Source of the DNA: Bacteroidota bacterium
GTDB lineage: Bacteria; Bacteroidota; Bacteroidia; Flavobacteriales; Flavobacteriaceae
NCBI GenBank assembly: GCA_023387965.1
Contig: JAEWHE010000015.1
Span: 124,001-188,000, forward strand
Reading direction: 5' to 3'
Length of the DNA stretch: 64,000 bases
Position 1 is the first letter of the stretch; every line of letters starts with the position of its first letter. The notes beneath the pieces were generated by a model. That model did not search any database. It worked only from the letters and a program-made list of their open reading frames with translations, and was not told where the DNA came from. Made by a program: the position numbers and the translations under genes. This document shows positions 43,073 to 49,539 of the stretch, in pieces.

Positions 43073-45271
43073 ATGAAAAAAATAATTGCATTTTCTGCCA
43101 TTCTTTTCGCTGCTTCATCGCAAGCTCAAGACCAAAAAATCCCTTCAGGAAACTACGTTTCAAACTCATTAGGAACCGAGTTTAAACTCCGGTTAACCGA
43201 CGATAAAAAATACGAGATGGTCATTTTTCATGGCAATTATGAGATCAAAAATGACACCATCGTTTTCAATCCAAATGCGGTTGACAGTGATTTTGCTGTT
43301 GATTTTAGCGACCAAGCCAATCCTTCAATCGGGAAAATAAAAGTGACGCTTTCCGGAAATTTTTTAAAATTATATTCTTCCGCAATTTATTTTGGTACAC
43401 AAAATGGAACAGATCAACCAGTTTACAAAAGTTTTTCTGACCTAAAAACCGATTTAAACGAAGCGGAAACCGAAGCGAGTTTTGAAATCATCCGAAGTGA
43501 ATTCATCTACCTTGTTTCGGAAAGTTATTCTGGTGTTGCCAAAATTTCAAAATATAAAATCCCTCAAGATCAAAATCAAATCAACATTCAATATGCTCCA
43601 AATAATATGCAAAATATTAAGTTGATTGGGTATAAAAATGAAAAAGACGAATTGGTAGTAACCGAAAAAAATAAATTTAGTCCGCTGCTTTTTTCTTTTG
43701 ACAAAGGCGAAAATACAGCCGTCAAGAAAATTGCGCCGGTAGAAGTTACCGAAAAAACTAACTTTAAGTTCCCTGGTAAATCAACCGATTTGTACATAGA
43801 TGATTATGCCGTTGCGGATACCACTATAGTTACCGCTAATTACAATAGTTTCAAATTTTCCGTTGAAAAAAACTTGCAAAAAGCCATTGACGCTGCCAAA
43901 AAAAACAACCGTTATTTGGTCGTCTCCTACGACATCAACAATAAAAACAATGCTTCGGATTTCAAAAATTTCATGGACAGACAGCAGTCCGAAATCAGTT
44001 ATTTTAGTGAAGAAGAACTAAAAAATTATTTAGAATTTGATTATTACAATGCTTCGTCAGCCGATAAAAAATGGGCCGAAAAAAATAATCTAAAATCGGC
44101 TTCGACCGCAATTTTAGACAAAACCGGAAACATTTTGGCCACCATCAATGGCAATGTTTTAAGCAATTCCGAGAAATTTAGTACGTACAATTATGGGTTT
44201 GCCGAGCAATTAGATGGCGCTGCAAAAAAAATATCGTTGCAAAATGCTTTGGCAAAAAAAAATAATGACGCTGAAGTTTTAAAAGCATTAGCCGACATGA
44301 GCGAGTGGAATTCGTGGTCCATTTATCCGCCGATGGTGGAAGAAACTGTGGTGGTTCGATCGGCTGTTGAGTCAGAAACGCACGAGATAAAAATTGTAAA
44401 AATCGACGAGGCGAAAGTTTCTGAAGCTTGGGACAAAATCGTGAACAAATATTCTTCGGAAAAAAAATACAATAACGATTTTGCAAAAGCCGCCATTGGA
44501 GATGTTGCTGGACAAGGATTTTATTATCAATTATTTGAAAAGGCCAGACCAATGGACGAAAATACGTGGAAAATGCTAGATTATTTATTGCTTTTCCCTG
44601 AAGAAATGATTGCTTCGGAACCAAAACCTGAAGGCGAATATGCTGTCGCTTTGAAAAGTGAAAAAATTGGTGATCAAGTGGGGAAAGCCTTAACGCTTCG
44701 GTTAACGCCAACGGAATATGGTGTGGAAAACCGTGATAAATTAATGGCTTATTTGAAAAAATCCATCAGTAGTTCTGCACTAAATTACCAAAACCAATTG
44801 GATTATTTTGCCATGATTTATGACATTGGCAGAGATCAAAAAGTGGATGATTTGTATTTGGACGTTTTTGACAAATTTCACCAACAGTTTTTTGAAAATC
44901 AAAATGAAATTGTAGCAATCGATAAGCTTTATTCAGAGAGCGTGACCACTTCTTATTATGGCGAAGATTGGGCCAATTTTAAAAATAAATTTTCAAACGC
45001 ACACAATCAAGCCGCTTGGTATGTGGTAGAAAAAGTGAAAGACGCTAACGAGGTGAAACGCGCCATCAAATGGAGCGAAACCAGCCTGCGGATTGAAAAA
45101 GACAACCCATATTATTTAGACACTTTGGCACAATTGCTTTACAAAAACGGCGAAAAAACTCGAGCCATTTCGGTTCAGGAAAATGCACTAAAAAATGCTT
45201 CCACTGTTGATGAATCAGTAAAATCAGATATGCAAGAAGTATTGACCAAAATGAAAAACGGAACGTATTAA
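43073..45271 (+). CDS. Exported protein with thioredoxin-like and helical-repeat regions
   Basis: A 732-residue protein with signal peptide MKKIIAFSAILFAASSQAQ. A beta-rich N-terminal part (about 20-250) is followed by a thioredoxin-fold segment at about 260-370 (LQKAIDAAKKNNRYLVVSYDINNK ... STAILDKTGNILATINGN) that has no CxxC, so no redox activity is expected. The C-terminal part is alpha-helical with TPR-like endings (IKWSETSLRIEKDNPYYLDTLAQLLYKNGEKTRAISVQENAL). Such proteins occur in Bacteroidota envelopes; the function is unknown. It is flanked by its own promoter and terminator. Confidence 0.7.
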   Translation: MKKIIAFSAILFAASSQAQDQKIPSGNYVSNSLGTEFKLRLTDDKKYEMVIFHGNYEIKNDTIVFNPNAVDSDFAVDFSDQANPSIGKIKVTLSGNFLKLYSSAIYFGTQNGTDQPVYKSFSDLKTDLNEAETEASFEIIRSEFIYLVSESYSGVAKISKYKIPQDQNQINIQYAPNNMQNIKLIGYKNEKDELVVTEKNKFSPLLFSFDKGENTAVKKIAPVEVTEKTNFKFPGKSTDLYIDDYAVADTTIVTANYNSFKFSVEKNLQKAIDAAKKNNRYLVVSYDINNKNNASDFKNFMDRQQSEISYFSEEELKNYLEFDYYNASSADKKWAEKNNLKSASTAILDKTGNILATINGNVLSNSEKFSTYNYGFAEQLDGAAKKISLQNALAKKNNDAEVLKALADMSEWNSWSIYPPMVEETVVVRSAVESETHEIKIVKIDEAKVSEAWDKIVNKYSSEKKYNNDFAKAAIGDVAGQGFYYQLFEKARPMDENTWKMLDYLLLFPEEMIASEPKPEGEYAVALKSEKIGDQVGKALTLRLTPTEYGVENRDKLMAYLKKSISSSALNYQNQLDYFAMIYDIGRDQKVDDLYLDVFDKFHQQFFENQNEIVAIDKLYSESVTTSYYGEDWANFKNKFSNAHNQAAWYVVEKVKDANEVKRAIKWSETSLRIEKDNPYYLDTLAQLLYKNGEKTRAISVQENALKNASTVDESVKSDMQEVLTKMKNGTY

Positions 45272-45279
45272 AACATAAA

Positions 45280-45309
45280 AAAACCTTCAGCGAAAACTGA
45301 AGGTTTTTT
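45280..45309. terminator. Bidirectional terminator between 45271 and metK
   Basis: AAAACCTTCAG CGAAAA CTGAAGGTTTTTT, an 11-bp stem with T-runs in both directions, between convergent genes. Confidence 0.88.
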
Positions 45310-45324
45310 ATTTCTATAATTTAA

Positions 45325-46605
45325 TTACAAAGAAAAACTCTTTTTAATTTCATCAACTTTGTCTAATTTTTCCCAAGTAAAGAACTCTAAACCTTCAACA
45401 GTAAGCTCATTTTTTTGCCCTTTATTAAAAGTTTTGTTTCCTACGTAAGGATTTCTTCCCATGTGTCCGTATGATGCAGTTTCTTGATAAATTGGGTTTC
45501 TAAGTTTTAAATTTTGCTCAATTGCATAAGGACGTAAATCGAATATTTGATTTACTTTTTTCGCAATTTCGCCATCGGTTAAATTAAGTTTAGAAGTTCC
45601 ATAAGTGTTAATGTACAAACCGCAAGGTTCTGCAACACCAATTGCATAAGAAACTTGAACTAAAACTTCGTCAGCCACTCCAGCAGCAACTAAATTTTTG
45701 GCAATGTGACGGGTTGCATAAGCGGCACTTCGGTCCACTTTACTCGGATCTTTTCCAGAGAAAGCACCACCACCGTGAGCTCCTTTTCCACCGTAAGTAT
45801 CCACAATGATTTTTCTTCCGGTCAATCCGGTATCTCCGTGAGGTCCACCGATTACAAATTTTCCGGTTGGGTTAATGTGAAATTTAATTTGGTCGTTAAA
45901 CAATGCTTTTATTTCTTTTTTTTGCAATGCTACAACGCGGGGAATTAAAATTTCTTGAATATCCTTACGAATTTTAGTCAGCATTTCTTCCTCTGAACCA
46001 AAATCATCGTGTTGGGTTGAAACCACAATAGAGTCAATTCTTACTGGTTTATGATCGTCAGAATATTCAATCGTTACCTGACTTTTAGCGTCTGGTCGAA
46101 GATATTTAATTTCAGAATTTTCGCGTCTAATTGCAGAAAGTTCTTTTAAAATTGTATGTGCCAAATCTAAGGCCAAAGGCATGTAATTAGCAGTTTCGTT
46201 TGTTGCATAACCAAACATCATTCCTTGGTCTCCAGCACCTTGAGCATTTGCTTTTGCTTCGAAAGATTGGTCCGCAACGTTACGATCAACGCCTTGATTA
46301 ATATCTGGAGATTGCTCGTGAATGGCCGAAATTACACCGCAAGAATCACCGTTAAACATGTATTCGCCTTTGGTATAACCAATTTTGTTAATCACTTCTC
46401 TCGCAATAGTTTGTACGTCAAGATAAGCATCGGATTTTACTTCACCAGCTAAAACAACCTGACCTGTAGTAACTAAAGTTTCACATGCCACTTTCGACGA
46501 ACTGTCGTAAGCCAAAAAATTATCGATTAAAGCGTCAGAAATTTGGTCTGCAATTTTATCCGGATGTCCTTCACTAACAGATTCTGACGTAAATAAATAA
46601 GCCAT
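45325..46605 (-). CDS. metK: S-adenosylmethionine synthetase
   Basis: Makes SAM from methionine and ATP. The 426-residue protein has TSESVSEGHPDKIADQISDALID with the catalytic His and metal Asp. GAGDQGMMFGYA is the signature 1 hexapeptide region. GGPHGDTGLTGRKIIVDTYGG and GGGAFSGKDPSKVDRSAAYATR form signature 2 and the substrate site. Length is typical of the Bacteroidota enzyme. It faces the methionine biosynthesis genes across about 840 bases that hold both its own leader and the Met leaders of the opposite strand. Confidence 0.98.
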   Translation of the reverse strand: MAYLFTSESVSEGHPDKIADQISDALIDNFLAYDSSSKVACETLVTTGQVVLAGEVKSDAYLDVQTIAREVINKIGYTKGEYMFNGDSCGVISAIHEQSPDINQGVDRNVADQSFEAKANAQGAGDQGMMFGYATNETANYMPLALDLAHTILKELSAIRRENSEIKYLRPDAKSQVTIEYSDDHKPVRIDSIVVSTQHDDFGSEEEMLTKIRKDIQEILIPRVVALQKKEIKALFNDQIKFHINPTGKFVIGGPHGDTGLTGRKIIVDTYGGKGAHGGGAFSGKDPSKVDRSAAYATRHIAKNLVAAGVADEVLVQVSYAIGVAEPCGLYINTYGTSKLNLTDGEIAKKVNQIFDLRPYAIEQNLKLRNPIYQETASYGHMGRNPYVGNKTFNKGQKNELTVEGLEFFTWEKLDKVDEIKKSFSL

Positions 46606-46637
46606 AAATAAAATATTTTTTTAAAGAATCGGGAAAT

Positions 46638-46768
46638 GAAAAACTGCAACACGTGCTAAAGAAGAGAAGTTCCTGCTTTAGCATTTTTTATATTCCTGAA
46701 TGATTCAGAAACAAGAGGTTGCAATCAGATCAAATTTTTCCTCTTCTTGATTTTCGGCAACAAAGGTA
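46638..46768 (-). promoter_or_regulatory. metK promoter box and structured 5' leader
   Basis: Minus strand: TACCTTTG -7 box (46761-46768), then a possible three-way junction. The outer stem ATTGCAAC (46718-46725) pairs with GTTGCAGT (46643-46650). Inside it are TTTCTGAA-TCA-TTCAGGAA and GCTAAAG...CTTTAGC (seven pairs). The outer stem is followed by TTTTTC. The fold was drawn by eye. It resembles a riboswitch or attenuator layout but matches no SAM riboswitch class that I can recognise. Confidence 0.45.
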
Positions 46769-46924
46769 TAAAAGCAGATTTAAACAGAAAAATTTTTTTT
46801 TCAAACGTTTTTGACATTTCTTAAGATTATTCTGGCGAAATTTTTTTTGAAATGATTTATAATAATAAATTATTATAACGCCCCAAATAGGGTATTTCAA
46901 AATGTTAAAATTTAAAAATTAACA

Positions 46925-46954
46925 TTGATTTTCCAAAAATAGTTCAGAAGTTTG
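46925..46954 (+). promoter_or_regulatory. Putative promoter of the methionine leader region
   Basis: TTG (46925-46927), 19-base spacer, GAAGTTTG (46947-46954), one mismatch from TAnnTTTG, 18 bases before the first leader ORF. Confidence 0.4.
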
Positions 46955-46972
46955 CATCACAAAATCAGAAAA

Positions 46973-47047
46973 ATGAAAACAACATTCTGTCATATGTACC
47001 GTAAGATGTGGAAAATTTCCGCAGAGGTTGCTGTTGCCAGATTTTAA
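46973..47047 (+). CDS. Putative leader peptide 1 (24 residues)
   Basis: ATG...TAA encoding 24 residues with HMYRKMW in the middle and VAVARF at the end. It starts 18 bases after a promoter-like pair and is followed 25 bases later by an intrinsic terminator. The segment GCAGAGG at its 3' end (47021-47027) is complementary to CCTCTGC, the left arm of that terminator (47074-47080). This provides the alternative antiterminator pairing expected for translation-controlled attenuation. Coding status is inferred from architecture, not homology. Confidence 0.5.
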   Translation: MKTTFCHMYRKMWKISAEVAVARF

Positions 47048-47072
47048 GTTTTTTAAAATATATCGCAAACGA

Positions 47073-47099
47073 GCCTCTGCCAAAAGCAGGGGCTTTTTT
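47073..47099 (+). terminator. Attenuator-type terminator 1
   Basis: GCCTCTGC CAAAA GCAGGGGC followed by TTTTTT. Its left arm can instead pair with GCAGAGG inside leader ORF 1. Confidence 0.8.
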
Positions 47100-47191
47100 G
47101 TTCAACCAAAAATGGATTAACTAACCCAAACCATTTTGACCAAAATCTTCCCCGGAAAAAATTTCGGGGAGATTTTATAAAAAAATTAAAA

Positions 47192-47269
47192 ATGAAGAAT
47201 ATTTGTAAACAAACGCGTTTTATGCACATGTGGATGTACCGCCACCCAAATCGCTATTGCCAAAAGTAA
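47192..47269 (+). CDS. Putative leader peptide 2 (25 residues, Met-rich)
   Basis: ATG...TAA encoding 25 residues with RFMHMWMYRHPNRY: three internal Met codons within five positions. It shares the words MYR and MW with leader 1. It ends 32 bases before terminator 2. GCCAAAAG near its stop (47259-47266) is complementary to CTTTTGG (47305-47311) in the left arm of that terminator. The layout is that of an amino-acid attenuator; the Met codons fit the downstream methionine genes. Confidence 0.55.
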   Translation: MKNICKQTRFMHMWMYRHPNRYCQK

Positions 47270-47300
47270 ACGACCAATTTTTGTTATATAAAGTGTCTAA

Positions 47301-47340
47301 AGTCCTTTTGGTAAGCCAGCCAAAAGGACTTTTTTTTTTG
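47301..47340 (+). terminator. Attenuator-type terminator 2
   Basis: AGTCCTTTTGG TAAGCCAG CCAAAAGGACT followed by nine T. A perfect 11-bp stem. Confidence 0.88.
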
Positions 47341-47392
47341 AAATTAAGTTAAAAATTAAGTTTGTTTTTTTATTTGTTTGTTTGTTGAAAGG

Positions 47393-47424
47393 CCGCTTTT
47401 GGCACGTTCCAAAAGCGGTTTTTT
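47393..47424 (+). terminator. Terminator 3 directly before the homoserine-dehydrogenase-like gene
   Basis: CCGCTTTTGG CACGTT CCAAAAGCGG TTTTTTC, a perfect 10-bp stem ending 28 bases before the next ATG. The right arm of terminator 2 (CCAAAAG) could also pair with its left arm (CTTTTGG), giving a chain of exclusive folds. Confidence 0.85.
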
Positions 47425-47451
47425 CTAAAAAAAATTAAAAATCCTACCAGC

Positions 47452-47958
47452 ATGAATACAACCATCAACATCATTATCTTCGGGCTCGAAAACATCGGGA
47501 GTTCACTCGTGAGTCAGCTCATCAACCAGCAAAAAATCTGGGAAACGCAATTTGACATTACCCTCAAAATTCCAGTAATTACAAGCGATCAAATTGTTTT
47601 TCTTGAAAATAATCAAAAACAAAACAATTGGGATGCTAACTTTTCCGACTTCGGTTCGCCGTTCGAATTTGCTAAACTCGCTACATTTTTGTTCCAAAAA
47701 TCACTCGCAAATACCATCATCATCGACACCACAAATTCAACCGAAATCCTCTACCATTACCCCGATTTTCTGCAGCAAAACCTACCCATCATCAGCACCA
47801 ACAAAATTGCGAAATTACCACCACCCGAAATTTCTTTCCTGTTAAAAATCGCCCAAAAAGAAATCATTTTTGTCGAACCAAACCTTAACGACACACAAGA
47901 AATCACCGCCCAAATCCTCAAACTCGCCCAAGAATCAAAAATCCTCTTGGCCGGATAA
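47452..47958 (+). CDS. Homoserine-dehydrogenase-like NAD-binding protein (N-terminal domain only)
   Basis: A 168-residue protein with a Rossmann start (INIIIFGLENIGSSLVSQLI, GxxNxG). Later motifs are TIIIDTTNSTEILYHYPDFLQ and LPIISTNKIAKLP. These resemble the cofactor domain of homoserine dehydrogenase, where (V/I)DTT(N/S) and TxNK occur. The catalytic/dimerisation half (about 200 more residues) is missing. It may be a degenerate gene or a regulatory domain. Its place after the leader terminators and before the SAM riboswitch and metH ties it to methionine supply. Confidence 0.6.
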   Translation: MNTTINIIIFGLENIGSSLVSQLINQQKIWETQFDITLKIPVITSDQIVFLENNQKQNNWDANFSDFGSPFEFAKLATFLFQKSLANTIIIDTTNSTEILYHYPDFLQQNLPIISTNKIAKLPPPEISFLLKIAQKEIIFVEPNLNDTQEITAQILKLAQESKILLAG

Positions 47959-48023
47959 TTTTTCCGCAAATTTGTAAAATCCCAATAAATTTTCTTTCTT
48001 TGCACCGTTCATTCACTTATTGA

Positions 48024-48127
48024 AAGTTATCACGAAAGGCCGAGGGAATAGACCCAACGAAGCCTTAGCAACCCTACAACAACTGTAGAAGGTGCTAAAT
48101 TCTACCAACATTTTGGATAGATAACAC
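48024..48127 (+). ncRNA. SAM-I (S-box) riboswitch
   Basis: P1 GTTATC (48026-48031) pairs with GATAAC (48120-48125). The conserved core follows the S-box order: ACGAAAGGCCGAGGGA (kink-turn side), GACCCAACGAAGCCTTAGCAACC (J2/3 and P3), ACAACAACTGTAGAAGGTGCTAA, then TTCTACCA (P4 area). Binding of SAM would shut off the downstream metH-metF genes. The metH start is 374 bases downstream, so an expression platform must lie in between. No obvious terminator with a U-run was seen apart from the hairpin element at 48215-48296. Confidence 0.92.
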
Positions 48128-48214
48128 ACGAAAATTTATTTTCCTCACTTTCCTGAACACCTCAATATTTTATTTTTTGTTTTTTTTGGAGCGAACGGCT
48201 TGGGCATTATTGCC

Positions 48215-48296
48215 ATCCCTATTCCCGCTTTCCGCTATATCTTTTATTTTTTTTTAAAGAAAAAATAAAAGGATATCGCTTCAATCGGGGCTATTG
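48215..48296 (-). repeat. Dispersed hairpin element, copy F
   Basis: Read on the minus strand it is near consensus: AATAGCCCCGATTGAAGCGATATCCTTTTATTTTTTC, loop, AAAAATAAAAGATATAGCGGAAAGCGGGAATAG. It lies between the SAM riboswitch and metH. Confidence 0.75.
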
Positions 48297-48340
48297 AGCC
48301 AACCATTTTTGCAAAATAAACAACAGTGAAAAACTGGGAT

Positions 48341-48492
48341 AAACTCTGTGAAAACTCAGCGAACCTCTGTGTAACAAAACAATATAGCAACCCTTGCGAA
48401 AAACCTTTGCGTCACGACGCTTTGGGATTGCGTAAAAAAAAATAAAATCTCGGAGAAACTCTGTGGAAACTCAGCGAAACTCTCTGTAAAAA
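48341..48492. repeat. Two copies of an AAACTCTGTGnAAACTCAGCGAA repeat
   Basis: Copy 1 at about 48341-48377 (ATAAACTCTGTGAAAACTCAGCG AACCTCTGTGTAA) and copy 2 at about 48454-48490 (AGAAACTCTGTGGAAACTCAGCG AAACTCTCTGTAA). Between them is CCTTTGCGTCACGACGCTTTGGGATTGCG. It lies directly upstream of metH in a non-coding stretch. Confidence 0.7.
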
Positions 48493-48500
48493 AATACTAA

Positions 48501-49496
48501 ATGTCAAAAATAAACCAAGCCATACAACAAAGAATCCTCGTGCTCGATGGCGCCATGGGAACCATGCTGCAACGCAATAATTTCACCGAAGAAGATTTTC
48601 GAGGCGAACGTTTCAAAAATTTTCCACATCCCTTGAAAGGCAACAACGATCTGCTTTCCATCACACAACCCGAAGCTGTAAAGCAAGTGCATCGCTTGTA
48701 TTTTCAAGCTGGAGCCGATATTGTGGAAACCAATACTTTTTCAGGAACCACCATCGGAATGGCCGATTATCACATGGAAGATTTGGTGTACGAATTAAAT
48801 TATCAATCCGCAAAAATCGCCCGCGAAGTTGCCGACGAATTTTCGGACAAACCACGCTTTGTCGCAGGTTCCATCGGACCAACCAACCGAACTGCTTCCA
48901 TGAGTCCGGATGTAAACGATCCCGGATTTCGTGCCGTAAATTTCGACGATTTACGAATTGCCTACAAACAACAAGTTGAAGCCCTGATTGACGGCGGTTG
49001 CGATGTACTTTTGGTAGAAACTATTTTTGATACGCTAAATGCCAAAGCCGCACTTTTCGCCATAGAAGAAGTTAAAGAAGAACGGAATGTCGACATTCCC
49101 GTAATGATTTCTGGAACCATTACAGATGCTTCCGGACGAACACTTTCGGGACAAACAGTCGAAGCTTTTTTAATTTCCATCCAGCATATTCCGTTGTTAA
49201 GCGTTGGGTTTAATTGTGCTCTTGGAGCTGATCAATTAAAACCGTATTTAAAAAGATTAGCACATAATACAATACTAAATATTTCGGCACATCCCAATGC
49301 GGGTTTGCCCAATGCTTTCGGTCAATATGATCAAACGCCAGAAGAAATGCAAGCCTTAATCAAAGAATATTTGCAAGACGATTTAATCAACATCATCGGC
49401 GGTTGTTGCGGCACAACGCCAGAACATATCAAAGCAATAGCGGACGTTGCAAAACAATTTAAACCTCGAAAATCATCAAACTTCGCCAGAGTTTAA
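48501..49496 (+). CDS. metH: Methionine synthase, homocysteine-binding module (MetH N-terminal part)
   Basis: The 331-residue zinc-dependent homocysteine S-methyltransferase domain: ILVLDGAMGTMLQR, AGADIVETNTFSGTTIGMADY and GGCDVLLVETIFDTLNAKAAL. Zinc-ligand cysteines appear in VGFNCALGADQL and IGGCCGTTPEHIKA. In E. coli this is the first domain of a single 1227-residue MetH. Here it ends 43 bases before a second gene encoding the remaining domains, so methionine synthase is a two-subunit enzyme. This split is found elsewhere in Flavobacteriia. It lies under the SAM-I riboswitch. Confidence 0.95.
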   Translation: MSKINQAIQQRILVLDGAMGTMLQRNNFTEEDFRGERFKNFPHPLKGNNDLLSITQPEAVKQVHRLYFQAGADIVETNTFSGTTIGMADYHMEDLVYELNYQSAKIAREVADEFSDKPRFVAGSIGPTNRTASMSPDVNDPGFRAVNFDDLRIAYKQQVEALIDGGCDVLLVETIFDTLNAKAALFAIEEVKEERNVDIPVMISGTITDASGRTLSGQTVEAFLISIQHIPLLSVGFNCALGADQLKPYLKRLAHNTILNISAHPNAGLPNAFGQYDQTPEEMQALIKEYLQDDLINIIGGCCGTTPEHIKAIADVAKQFKPRKSSNFARV

Positions 49497-49539
49497 AACT
49501 CTGGCGAAGTTAAACTGGTGAAGTCAAACCTTAACTTAA

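Noticed and set aside
47503..47697. Minus-strand and frame-shifted frames over the homoserine-dehydrogenase-like gene
   Set aside because: Shadows of the plus-strand gene, which shows a Rossmann pattern; the others do not.
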